Positions 1 through 7,067 are shown, counted from the stretch's first letter. The stretch is 14,572 nucleotides of DNA from JAYWIG01 sp043789035 (GCA_043789035.1 JAYWIG010000098.1:1-14572), one strand, 5' to 3'. The notes: generated by a model not told the origin, from the letters alone. Program-made: numbers and translations.

Positions 1-357
1 CAAGGTAACTACGATTTTCAGAATAAGTATTACACCGACGACACAAAGTATCTTTGCCCTGCGCCACTTCCGGATGCATTAACAGAACGAATTCAGGAGC
101 TTTGTATCAATGCCTACAGCGCCCTTGGTTGCGAAGGCTGGGGGCGTGTTGATGTGATGCTTCGTGAAAGTTTCGCTGTTGATGGTCAGTCGACATTCGA
201 ACCATTTCTTCTTGAAGTCAATACCTCGCCTGGAATGACAAGCCACTCGCTGGTGCCAATGGCAGCTAAGGCCGTGGGTATGTCTTATGAAACTTTATGT
301 GTGGAAATTCTTGCGTCCGCAAGTCTTAAAACATTAAGGGCGAAACATGTGGAATAA
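1..357 (+). CDS. ddl: D-alanine--D-alanine ligase, C-terminal part
   Basis: The frame is open from the first base and ends at TAA 355-357, so only about 118 C-terminal residues are present; the start lies outside the window. Ddl joins two D-alanines with ATP in the cytoplasm to supply the dipeptide for peptidoglycan precursors. What is visible is the end of the ATP-grasp fold: a YDFQNKYYTDDTKYLCP segment, then GWGRVDVM, then EVNTSPGMTSHSLVP, whose Glu and Asn coordinate magnesium in the family. The loop between GRVDVM and LLEVN is some residues longer than in relatives I remember. The gene sits at its usual place before ftsQ and its end overlaps the ftsQ start by 11 bp, which suggests translational coupling. 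Identity is secure; the paralogue label (ddlB in many genomes) is inferred from position. Confidence 0.95.
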   Translation, partial: QGNYDFQNKYYTDDTKYLCPAPLPDALTERIQELCINAYSALGCEGWGRVDVMLRESFAVDGQSTFEPFLLEVNTSPGMTSHSLVPMAAKAVGMSYETLCVEILASASLKTLRAKHVE

Positions 358-1168
358 CGTTCGCTTGCTTAATGCCCTATCTAATGCATTGCTATTACTG
401 GCAGTACTCGTGGTGCTTGCTGCAGGTTCGATTTGGTTTGCCAATCAGCCGATGTTTGTAATCCGCAATGTGATGGTGACTAGCGCGTCAGGCCAGCCTT
501 TAAAGCATGTATCTGCACCACTTTTGCAGGCAGCGACGCGAAAGGAATTAGTGACGAAACCAGTGAGTCGGAATACGCTGCAAACGGATAGTTTGTTAGG
601 TTCTGCAAGGTACTTCTTTGGCGTGCCTCTTGAATCGCTGAGAGAAAGTTTCGAACAAGTTCCTTGGGTTCGGCAGGCAAGTATTCGTCGAGTATGGCCC
701 AACAGTTTGCATATCGAAATCGAAGAACATAAAGCGGCTGCGGTGTGGGGCGATGGGCGCCTGGTAAACATGCAAGGTGAACTTTTTAGTGCCAATCTAG
801 GAGAGGCAGAAGAAGCGGGGCCGCTGCCGCAATTTGCGGGGCCTAACGAAGCGTCCGTACTAGTGCTGCGTCGGCATGTTGAATTGGTGCAATGGCTGGC
901 TCCATTAAATGTGCGACCTGAAAGCTTAACTCTCTCTACTCGGCATGCTTGGACTGTAAAGCTTGACGACGGCACGACCTTGCTACTCGGGCGCGAACAA
1001 GGCGTTGCGATGGAAGATCGAATCGCTAAATGGGTGGCTTCGGTACCGCGCCTACAGTCTAGATTGGCGAGTCGCCCGGAGTTGTATGACTTGCGCTACC
1101 CGAATGGTTTTGCAGTAAGAGCGATTGCTTTGGTAGATGATGCTAAAAAGCTCGACAGCAAGCCTTAA
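347..1168 (+). CDS. ftsQ: Cell division protein FtsQ
   Basis: FtsQ (273 aa) is a single-pass inner-membrane protein that recruits FtsB and FtsL and links early and late divisome proteins. There is a short cytoplasmic N-terminus (MWNNVRLLNA), a membrane helix at about residues 11-32, a POTRA domain from about 36 with the conserved PWVRQASIRRVWPNSLHI near 106-123, and a beta domain with GELF, AWTVKLDDG and DLRYPNGFAVRA. The start overlaps ddl by 11 bp, and MWNN matches betaproteobacterial FtsQ. The odd point is the POTRA domain: between HVSAPLLQAA (54-63) and YFFGVPLESLR (89-99) there are about 18 more residues than in Ralstonia-type FtsQ as I recall it. The flanking conserved segments are intact, so the protein should be functional. 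Confidence 0.95.
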   Translation: MWNNVRLLNALSNALLLLAVLVVLAAGSIWFANQPMFVIRNVMVTSASGQPLKHVSAPLLQAATRKELVTKPVSRNTLQTDSLLGSARYFFGVPLESLRESFEQVPWVRQASIRRVWPNSLHIEIEEHKAAAVWGDGRLVNMQGELFSANLGEAEEAGPLPQFAGPNEASVLVLRRHVELVQWLAPLNVRPESLTLSTRHAWTVKLDDGTTLLLGREQGVAMEDRIAKWVASVPRLQSRLASRPELYDLRYPNGFAVRAIALVDDAKKLDSKP

Positions 1169-1227
1169 TAAATGCAGCAGAACAAATACAGATTAACAAA
1201 TAACTTAAAGCATGAACGAAATAAAAA

Positions 1228-2460
1228 ATGACACGTGACGCAAAAGATTTAATTGTTGGCTTAGATATCGGCACATCGAAGATTGTTGCGATGGTTGCTG
1301 AGATGAAAGCTGACGGCCGTTACGAAATCGTGGGCCTTGGGCAGCACGAATCAAAGGGGCTGCGCAAAGGCGTGGTCGTTAACATTGAAAGTACGGTTGA
1401 TTCAATTCAACGTGCTTTGCAAGAGGCCGAAGTGATGGCGGATTGCAAGATTAAATCGGTATACACCGGTATTGCTGGAAGTCATATTCGTAGCTTCTCG
1501 TCGAGCGGCATGGTCGCTATTCGAGACAAGGAAGTTTCTGAGTCCGATGTTGCTCGTGTACTTGATACCGCTAAGGCTGTGAACATTCCTACCGACCAGC
1601 AAATTGTTCATGTGTTGCCGCAAGAATTTATTGTCGATGGGCAAGATGACATTCGTGAACCGATCGGAATGAGCGGCATTCGGTTGGAAGTCAAAGTTCA
1701 TATCGTTACGGGGGCCGTTTCCGCCGCCCAGAATATTGTGAAGTGCGTACGTCGTTGCGGCCTCGAAGTGATGGACTTAACTTTGCAACCGCTGGCCTCA
1801 AGTCTTGCCGTGCTGAGCGATGACGAAAAAGAATTGGGTGTGGCACTTGTAGACATTGGTGGCGGTACAACGGACATTGCTATTTTTACTGGCGGCGCAA
1901 TTCGCCATACAGCGGTGATCCCGATTGCGGGTGATCAAGTAACTAACGATATTGCGATGGCGCTGCGAACGCCTTCACCAGATGCCGACGAAATCAAGCT
2001 GCGTTACGGCATGGCTAAACAGGCGTTGGCCGATCCGAATGAAAAATTTGAAGTGCCAGGCTTAGGTGATCGCGAGCCTCGCTCACTATCACGCCAAGCA
2101 TTGGCAGCGGTGATTGAGCCGCGCATCGAAGAATTGTTTTCGCTTGTGCATCAAGAAATTCGTGAATCTGGTTTCGAGGAGCTTTTGTCCTCTGGCGTCG
2201 TACTTACCGGAGGCACAAGTTTAATGCCAGGCATGGTTGAATTGGCAGAGGATATTTTCTTAAAACCAGTTCGCGTGGGCGTACCAACTTATAACGGCAG
2301 CCTTGCCGATATGGTGCGTAGCCCAAGATTTTCGACAGTAGTGGGTTTGCTTGAGGAAGCAAAGAATCAGGGTATGAGAGGGCGTAAGGTTGCTCAGCAA
2401 TCGGGATCATTTGTCGACACAATGCGCCGCATGAAGGAATGGTTTATGGGTAATTTTTAA
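1228..2460 (+). CDS. ftsA: Cell division protein FtsA
   Basis: FtsA (410 aa) is the actin-like ATPase that tethers FtsZ filaments to the membrane and signals to the divisome. Visible motifs are the phosphate-1 loop GLDIGTSK (11-18), a 1C subdomain with GVVVNIESTVDSI and VYTGIAGSHI (77-87), the phosphate-2 loop DIGGGTTD (209-216), and the adenosine motif LTGGTS (326-331). The last 16 residues (SFVDTMRRMKEWFMGN and neighbours) form the amphipathic membrane-targeting helix. Length and motifs are normal. The ATG at 1228 matches the family N-terminus (MxxDxKDLIVxLDIGT), but no Shine-Dalgarno sequence precedes it: the upstream bases are A-rich. The gene lies 59 bp after ftsQ and 87 bp before ftsZ. 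Confidence 0.97.
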   Translation: MTRDAKDLIVGLDIGTSKIVAMVAEMKADGRYEIVGLGQHESKGLRKGVVVNIESTVDSIQRALQEAEVMADCKIKSVYTGIAGSHIRSFSSSGMVAIRDKEVSESDVARVLDTAKAVNIPTDQQIVHVLPQEFIVDGQDDIREPIGMSGIRLEVKVHIVTGAVSAAQNIVKCVRRCGLEVMDLTLQPLASSLAVLSDDEKELGVALVDIGGGTTDIAIFTGGAIRHTAVIPIAGDQVTNDIAMALRTPSPDADEIKLRYGMAKQALADPNEKFEVPGLGDREPRSLSRQALAAVIEPRIEELFSLVHQEIRESGFEELLSSGVVLTGGTSLMPGMVELAEDIFLKPVRVGVPTYNGSLADMVRSPRFSTVVGLLEEAKNQGMRGRKVAQQSGSFVDTMRRMKEWFMGNF

Positions 2461-2547
2461 AACTTTTAGTTTACCCGCAGTTAACTCTGTATTTGGTTTT
2501 GTTTTTTATTTTAGTTTCGGTTCCAGCGTTATATATTAGGAGGCTCT
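2461..2547 (+). promoter_or_regulatory. ftsA-ftsZ spacer with strong ftsZ ribosome binding site
   Basis: The 87-bp spacer is T-rich around 2489-2519 and ends in AGGAGG at 2538-2543, four bases before the ftsZ ATG. This is the best Shine-Dalgarno match I see in the window and contrasts with ftsA, which has none. The contrast fits the known need for far more FtsZ than FtsA per cell, though that link is inference. No convincing -35/-10 pair or terminator hairpin is visible in the spacer. Confidence 0.7.
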
Positions 2548-3744
2548 ATGTCATTCGAAATGATTGAAAATGAAGTTGTAGGCGCAATTATCAAGGTTGT
2601 CGGTGTAGGTGGTGCAGGCGGTAATGCCGTTAACCATATGGTGAATCGCAATGTTCAAGGTGTAGAGTTCATTGCGCTCAATACGGATGTTCAAGCGTTG
2701 AAAAATTCACGTGCGACAAACATCATTCAGATAGGTGCACAAGGTTTAGGCGCTGGTGCTAAACCTGAAGCTGGCCGTGCTGCGGCAGAAGCTGCAAAAG
2801 ACGAAATTCGCGCCGCACTTGCAGGTGCCAATATGGTGTTCTTGACAGCCGGCATGGGTAAGGGCACCGGTACCGGTGCCTCACCATTGGTTGCCGAAAT
2901 CGCCAAAGAGCTCGGTATTCTGACAGTTGGCGTTGTCACCAAGCCTTTCGATTTCGAGGGCAAGCGCAAGATGGAGATTGCCGATACTGGCCTTGAGCAG
3001 TTAGGTAACCATGTAGATTCACTTATTGTTGTGTTGAATCAAAAGCTCCTCGACATGGATGAGGATTTGACCGAAGAAGATGCTTACAAAATGGCTGATG
3101 ATGTTTTGCATAATGCCGTTTCAGGCATCGCAGAAATTATTAATGTGCCAGGTCTTGTAAACGTCGACTTCGCGGACGTTCGCACGGTGATGAGCGAACA
3201 AGGTAAAGCGATGATGGGCATTGGCGAAGCTGCAGGTCTAGATCGTGCACGCATTGCTGCTGAGCAAGCTGTTGCATCTCCTTTGCTCGATGGTGTCGAT
3301 CTGACTGGTGCGCGCGGCGTGATCGTGAACATCACTGCAAGCCGTTCCTTGAAATTGCGCGAGACGCAAACTGTGGTAAACACCATTCGCGCTTTTACGG
3401 CAGACGATGCAACGATTATCCATGGCACAGTACGTAACGAAGAGATGGGTGACAATTTACGAGTAACGGTGATTGCTACTGGTTTAGGCCGTGTGGTTAA
3501 GCGCCCGCAACTTGTGCCTCAGCCGATGCTGAAGACGGGTACAGATAATGCCGCTTCAATGAGTAGCATTTTCAATCAAGCGCAGGCCAATGCAGCCGGT
3601 CTTGCTGCAGGCTCTTCGACAGTCAATACGGACATCCCGGCGATCTGGCGTAACCCACGTGCTCAAGATCAAGTGGCAGCACTTGAGCAGAGCGGTACTG
3701 ATCGTTATGACATCCCGGCGTTCCTGCGTAAGCAAGCAGATTAA
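2548..3744 (+). CDS. ftsZ: Cell division protein FtsZ
   Basis: FtsZ (398 aa) is the tubulin-like GTPase that polymerises at midcell. In order: GVGGAGGNAV (19-28) and NTDVQAL (45-51) of the nucleotide site, the tubulin signature loop (T4) around 102-113, TKPFDFEGKRK (131-141), the T7 catalytic loop NVDFADVRTVM (205-215), a short linker, and the C-terminal peptide DIPAFLRKQAD (388-398), the docking site for FtsA, ZipA-like partners and ZapD. The notable oddity is residue 105: the signature reads GMGKGTGTG where E. coli has GMGGGTGTG, so Lys (AAG at 2860-2862) replaces the glycine equivalent to E. coli G106. All other motifs are intact. The start is fixed by AGGAGG four bases upstream. The only other Z-ring gene outside the ftsQAZ block is zapD at 13016-13771. 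Confidence 0.98.
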   Translation: MSFEMIENEVVGAIIKVVGVGGAGGNAVNHMVNRNVQGVEFIALNTDVQALKNSRATNIIQIGAQGLGAGAKPEAGRAAAEAAKDEIRAALAGANMVFLTAGMGKGTGTGASPLVAEIAKELGILTVGVVTKPFDFEGKRKMEIADTGLEQLGNHVDSLIVVLNQKLLDMDEDLTEEDAYKMADDVLHNAVSGIAEIINVPGLVNVDFADVRTVMSEQGKAMMGIGEAAGLDRARIAAEQAVASPLLDGVDLTGARGVIVNITASRSLKLRETQTVVNTIRAFTADDATIIHGTVRNEEMGDNLRVTVIATGLGRVVKRPQLVPQPMLKTGTDNAASMSSIFNQAQANAAGLAAGSSTVNTDIPAIWRNPRAQDQVAALEQSGTDRYDIPAFLRKQAD

Positions 3745-3773
3745 AATACCACTCTCATTAAAAAGGAAACAAA

Positions 3774-4274
3774 ATGATTAAAGCTGGTGATACCTTACCT
3801 GATGCAACCTTATTCGAGTTTTTTGATGTTGAAGGCAATGGCTGCTCAGTTGGACCAAACGCGTTCAAAGTTGCCGATTTAGTAAAAGGCAAGAAAATTG
3901 TCATTTTCGGTTTGCCCGGTGCATTCACACCGACCTGCTCAGCACAGCACGTGCCTGGTTATGTGAAGCATTTTGATGCCCTGAAAGCTAAGGGCGTTGA
4001 TGAAATCTGGTGTGTATCTGTGAATGACGCGTTCGTCATGGGTGCTTGGGGACGTGAGCAAAAAAGTGCGGGTATGGTTCGCATGATGGCCGATGGCAGT
4101 GCAGAGTTCACCAAAAAGGCTGGTTTAGAGTTTGACTTAACAGCGCGCGGTTTAGGTGTTCGTTCACAGCGTTACGCCATGATTGTTGATAACGGCGTTG
4201 TGAAGTCCTTGAGCATTGAAGGCCCTGGCAAGTTCGAAGTGTCAAACGCAGAGTCAGTTCTCGCTGCCTTGTAA
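3774..4274 (+). CDS. Prx5-type peroxiredoxin
   Basis: This 166-aa protein is a thiol peroxidase of the Prx5 subfamily, which reduces hydrogen peroxide and alkyl hydroperoxides. The peroxidatic cysteine is C55 in PGAFTPTCS, and the conserved arginine follows in RSQRYAM (129-135). Two further cysteines, C24 and C79 (DEIWCVSVND), are present; C79 lies in a conserved family segment, and I see no clear C-terminal resolving cysteine, so reduction by glutathione/glutaredoxin is plausible but inferred. No glutaredoxin domain is fused. AAGGA at 3763-3767, six bases upstream, supports the ATG. The gene lies 29 bp after ftsZ with no terminator between and is followed after 3 bp by lpxC. This ftsZ-peroxiredoxin-lpxC order is familiar from Burkholderiales. 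Confidence 0.92.
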   Translation: MIKAGDTLPDATLFEFFDVEGNGCSVGPNAFKVADLVKGKKIVIFGLPGAFTPTCSAQHVPGYVKHFDALKAKGVDEIWCVSVNDAFVMGAWGREQKSAGMVRMMADGSAEFTKKAGLEFDLTARGLGVRSQRYAMIVDNGVVKSLSIEGPGKFEVSNAESVLAAL

Positions 4275-4277
4275 TTC

Positions 4278-5207
4278 ATGATGCGCCAACGAACACTGAA
4301 GGCTATAGCCAAGACGGTCGGCGTTGGCGTTCATTCTGGGCAACGGGTTGATTTAGTGCTTAGGCCAGCCGCACCGAACACAGGCATTGTTTTTAGGCGT
4401 ATTGATTTCGACCCACCTGTCGATGTCGCGGCTTCGCCATTGCGAGTGTTTGACACAACGATGGCCACGACTTTGACGGCTGAAGAGCAGCGCGATGGTA
4501 AGGATGTGAAAGTTGCCACTATCGAGCACTTAATGTCGGCCTTGGCTGGTTTTGGTATCGATAATCTTTTTGTCGATGTCAGTGCATCAGAGATTCCCAT
4601 TCTCGATGGTTCGGCTGGTTCATTTGTTTTTCTTATCCAGTCTGTAGGGGTGGTGGAGCAATCGGCGCTGAAGAGATTTTGCCGTGTGTTAAAGCCAGTA
4701 GAAGTACGCTTAGGCGACATATGGGCGAGGTTAGACCCTCACTTTGGCTTTAAGTTGAAATTCTCAATTGATTTCGCACATCCGGCGATCGACTCGACTG
4801 AGCAGTCGGTTGAAGTAGATTTTGCGACTACTTCATTCGTGAAAGATGTTGCACGGGCTAGAACGTTTGGCTTTATGCAAGACGTTGAAACGCTGCGCTC
4901 TATGGGGTTGGCACAAGGTGGTAATTTCGGAAACGCCATCGTTATGGATGAATATCGGGTGCTCAATGACGAAGGTTTGCGCTCTGGTGATGAGTTTGTG
5001 AAGCACAAAATACTCGACGCTATCGGTGATCTGTATACATTAGGCGCACCTTTACTTGCTTCGTACACTGCTTTTAAGTCTGGCCATCGTTTAAACAACA
5101 TGCTTTTGAAGGCATTGTTAGCGGACGAAACCGCATTTTCGTGGGAAACCTTTACAAATCGTAAAACGGCACCAAAATTATTTGCGATGGATTGGGCAGC
5201 TGCGTAA
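4278..5207 (+). CDS. lpxC: UDP-3-O-acyl-N-acetylglucosamine deacetylase LpxC
   Basis: LpxC (309 aa) is the zinc amidase for the committed step of lipid A synthesis, removing acetate from UDP-3-O-acyl-GlcNAc. All catalytic elements are present: TIEHLMSAL with E83 and H84, the EIPILDGSAGSF segment (105-116), and VKHKILDAIGDL with zinc ligands H243 and D247, followed by H270 in SGHRLNN. There are two consecutive ATG codons, at 4278 and 4281; either could start the protein, and MMRQRTLK matches the family. There is no Shine-Dalgarno sequence, and the gene begins 3 bp after the peroxiredoxin stop, so translation is probably coupled. It converges with dciA, leaving 28 bp in which I see no clear terminator. 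An outer membrane with lipid A is implied for the host. Confidence 0.97.
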   Translation: MMRQRTLKAIAKTVGVGVHSGQRVDLVLRPAAPNTGIVFRRIDFDPPVDVAASPLRVFDTTMATTLTAEEQRDGKDVKVATIEHLMSALAGFGIDNLFVDVSASEIPILDGSAGSFVFLIQSVGVVEQSALKRFCRVLKPVEVRLGDIWARLDPHFGFKLKFSIDFAHPAIDSTEQSVEVDFATTSFVKDVARARTFGFMQDVETLRSMGLAQGGNFGNAIVMDEYRVLNDEGLRSGDEFVKHKILDAIGDLYTLGAPLLASYTAFKSGHRLNNMLLKALLADETAFSWETFTNRKTAPKLFAMDWAAA

Positions 5208-5235
5208 GACTATTCAGCCAGTCTGACGAACGGCG

Positions 5236-5814
5236 TTACTTCGAGGGTAGCGACTTCTTTTTTTGTAAATTTAGAAGACGAGTGAGCGCTAACTTTAATC
5301 GATCGTGTTCGCAGTGCTCAATGATACTTTCTGCGATAGCAATGGAATCTGCTGGCAAGGCGACCGCGTAGCGTGGCCGACTAGTGGTGCTTGCGCCAGC
5401 CGCTGAGCCTTTCGTTGTCCCAGAATACGGCCTTCCACCGGAAAACCCCATTTGCGGCTTGAAGCGTATTCGATTAACCTTGCGTCCTCGTGTATCTGGA
5501 CTTATTTCACAGGCAACGTTGATTGCCGCTAATAACGATGGAGTCGATTGTCGCAGTTTCGCCGCTACCGAAGGTGAAGGAGTTGTGACTATTAACAGAT
5601 CGTCTTTCAGAGAGATTGCCTTCAGCATTAAAAGCGGATGGGCCTTATCGAGTTCTTTCTGATATACCGAAAGCTCCGCCAAAATCGGAGCGAGTTTTTG
5701 CAGGTCTTTTTGGGCACCTAGCCATTTGCCCACAAGCTGCGGTTGTGCAGTCGGTAGTTTCGATTGCACATAAATTAACGGAGATCTATTTAGATCGCTT
5801 GAATTTGAAGCCAT
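5236..5814 (-). CDS. dciA: DUF721 family protein, DciA-like helicase loader
   Basis: This 192-aa protein carries a DUF721 domain at about residues 25-120, seen as LSVYQKELDKAHPLL, DDLLIVTTPSPSVAAKLRQ and VNRIRFKP. DciA proteins promote loading of the replicative helicase DnaB in bacteria that lack DnaC. After the domain comes a Gly/Ser/Thr-rich linker (about 122-147) and a helical, basic C-terminus rich in Leu and Lys. It is the only minus-strand gene between ddl and the Nudix gene, converging with lpxC and diverging from the M23 gene 62 bp away. The ATG has only a weak purine stretch (GAAGA) directly in front of it and falls in a small inverted repeat. The next in-frame Met is near residue 63, inside the domain, so this start is preferred. 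The name rests on domain and position. Confidence 0.85.
   Translation of the reverse strand: MASNSSDLNRSPLIYVQSKLPTAQPQLVGKWLGAQKDLQKLAPILAELSVYQKELDKAHPLLMLKAISLKDDLLIVTTPSPSVAAKLRQSTPSLLAAINVACEISPDTRGRKVNRIRFKPQMGFSGGRPYSGTTKGSAAGASTTSRPRYAVALPADSIAIAESIIEHCEHDRLKLALTRLLNLQKKKSLPSK
5783..5796. repeat. Perfect inverted repeat inside the start of dciA
   Basis: GATCTA-TT-TAGATC is a perfect dyad with 6-base arms and a 2-base spacer. It lies in codons 7-11 of dciA and about 80 bases upstream of the divergent M23 gene start. It could be an operator-like site, but it may be a coincidence of coding sequence. Confidence 0.35.
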
Positions 5815-5824
5815 TCTTCAATGG
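5805..5824. repeat. Overlapping inverted repeats over the dciA start codon
   Basis: Two short dyads overlap: TTGAAG (5805-5810) with CTTCAA (5816-5821), and CCATT (5811-5815) with AATGG (5820-5824). In the dciA transcript the second folds as CCAUU-GAAG-AAUGG, so the start codon (5814-5812) lies in the stem and the GAAG purine stretch in the loop. The stem is short and would be weak. Any effect on translation is inference. Confidence 0.35.
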
Positions 5825-5876
5825 TACCTACAGATAGTTAACCGTAGGGCCATGTCTATAGGCGGGAGAGATTTCA

Positions 5877-6890
5877 GTGCAGATTATTTTTGTTCATTCC
5901 AAATTGGCTAAAGCCAAAACCATCACAATTACCCGCAAGCATGTCATGATGGGTTTCTGTGCGATTGTTTTTGCCTTTAGTTTAAGTAGCGGGGTACTTT
6001 CTTATGCCGCCGTCAACTTTGCGTTGCATACACGTATTCCTCAAGTTCAAACTTGGGTGCAGAGCGTGGTTGGTGGCGGTGCTGCGGGTGGAATTGCATT
6101 TGCCAATTCGACAGACGTTGAAAAGAAAGATCAGTTCTTTCGCCAAAATATTGACGCTTTGGCCTCAAAGCTAGGGCAGCTACAAGCTCAGATTAGCCGC
6201 ATTGATGCCATCGGCGAGCGGGTTGCCACCATGACTGGTATTAAGCCTGCAGATTTGCCAAAACCCGCTGCTAACGGCGCTAAGCCTGGTTCGGGGGGGC
6301 CGTATTTGCCCGCACCTTTGGCAATTTTCGATGCAGTGCGATCAGGTTCACATCTTGATGCTATGTCGGCAACAATTAGCCAAATTACTAAAACACTAGA
6401 TGACCGAGCGGATTATCTTGCCTTGGTCGAGTCGGAAATGCTGATGCAAACAGTCCGTACCAAGGTCTTGCCGACAAACCATCCGTTAAATGATGGTTTT
6501 ATGGGCTCAAAGTTTGGAACGCGCAGCGACCCCTTTACGGGTCGAACTGCAATGCATGAAGGCGTTGATTTTAATGCCGTTATCGGTACTCCAATCTTGG
6601 CTGCTGGCGGTGGGCAAGTCGTTACCTCTGGTTCTCACCCGTCCTACGGATACCACATCGATATCGACCACGGCGGTGGCGTAGTCACACGCTATGCGCA
6701 TGCTTCTAAGCTGTTAGTGAAAGAAGGCGATATCGTTAAACAAGGCCAAAAGATTGCCGAAGTCGGTTCAACCGGACGTTCCACCGGTGCCCACCTTCAT
6801 TTCGAAGTTCGAGTTGGTGAAGTTGCTCAAGACCCATTGAAGTTCTTGCAATCTGGCTTCAACTTCAGTAGAGAGTACGCGAAGAAATAA
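5877..6890 (+). CDS. Membrane-anchored M23 family (LytM/DD-endopeptidase-type) metallopeptidase
   Basis: This 337-aa protein has a basic N-terminus, one membrane helix at about 24-46, a periplasmic region with a likely coiled coil (about 83-118, with KLGQLQAQISRIDAIGERVA) and a low-complexity Pro/Gly/Ala stretch (128-147). The C-terminal peptidase M23 domain spans about 205-325. Zinc ligands of an active enzyme are all present: H227 and D231 in MHEGVD, and H308 in HLHFEV, with H275 in RYAHASK as the further conserved His. It therefore probably cleaves peptidoglycan cross-links rather than being an inactive EnvC-like activator; the exact substrate is unknown. The start is GTG, supported by GGGAGAG at 5864-5870; a later ATG would cut into the basic N-terminus before the membrane helix. 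It is found upstream of secA in other Burkholderiales. Confidence 0.92.
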   Translation: MQIIFVHSKLAKAKTITITRKHVMMGFCAIVFAFSLSSGVLSYAAVNFALHTRIPQVQTWVQSVVGGGAAGGIAFANSTDVEKKDQFFRQNIDALASKLGQLQAQISRIDAIGERVATMTGIKPADLPKPAANGAKPGSGGPYLPAPLAIFDAVRSGSHLDAMSATISQITKTLDDRADYLALVESEMLMQTVRTKVLPTNHPLNDGFMGSKFGTRSDPFTGRTAMHEGVDFNAVIGTPILAAGGGQVVTSGSHPSYGYHIDIDHGGGVVTRYAHASKLLVKEGDIVKQGQKIAEVGSTGRSTGAHLHFEVRVGEVAQDPLKFLQSGFNFSREYAKK

Positions 6891-6931
6891 CCTGAAAACC
6901 GCTTAGCACTGTAATTCAGGCACCTAAGCGG
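6891..6931 (+). promoter_or_regulatory. Interleaved inverted repeats after the M23 gene (possible pseudoknot or hairpin)
   Basis: CCTGAA (6891-6896) can pair with TTCAGG (6915-6920), and CCGCTTAG (6899-6906) with CTAAGCGG (6924-6931). The two pairings interleave, so an RNA could form either one hairpin or an H-type pseudoknot with loops of 2, 8 and 3 bases. The 8-bp stem has no T-run after it on the plus strand, so it is not a standard intrinsic terminator for the M23 gene. It begins directly after the M23 stop and lies in the untranslated region leading to secA. Both pairings are perfect; function is unknown. Confidence 0.5.
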
Positions 6932-6950
6932 CAAGTTAAGCAAGCGTCGA

Positions 6951-6967
6951 CAGGGGGGTGCCCCCTG
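6951..6967 (+). promoter_or_regulatory. Strong GC hairpin in the secA leader
   Basis: CAGGGGG-GTG-CCCCCTG is a perfect 7-bp stem, six of whose pairs are G-C, closing a 3-base loop. No T-tract follows, so it is not a normal intrinsic terminator. It lies about 100 bases upstream of the secA start and could stall ribosomes or RNases, or be a processing site. The rest of the 177-bp spacer (6891-7067) shows no clear promoter. Confidence 0.5.
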
Positions 6968-7067
6968 CCAGCGTGATAAACTCCATAAGTTTCGCCCGGA
7001 GCATTCCTGCACTAACGCATGGCTGCTGCATAGGGCGCTTTGCATTTTTTGGCGTGAAGATTACAAG

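Noticed and set aside
445..975. 176-aa minus-strand open frame under ftsQ
   Set aside because: It lies wholly opposite a well-supported gene, has no recognisable domain and shows Cys/Ser/Arg-rich shadow composition.
3084..3455. 123-aa minus-strand open frame under ftsZ
   Set aside because: Antisense to a highly conserved gene, with no domain or ribosome site.
5384..5837. Plus-strand open frames across dciA
   Set aside because: The minus-strand frame carries the DUF721 motifs; the plus frames overlap each other and show none.
6899..6931. Intrinsic terminator for the M23 gene
   Set aside because: The 8-bp stem has a 17-base loop and is followed by CAAGTTAAGC, not a T-run; on the minus strand TTTT follows, but no gene there needs it.
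7019..7033. Four-codon ORF (MAAA) just upstream of secA
   Set aside because: Too short to judge and no ribosome site at proper spacing.
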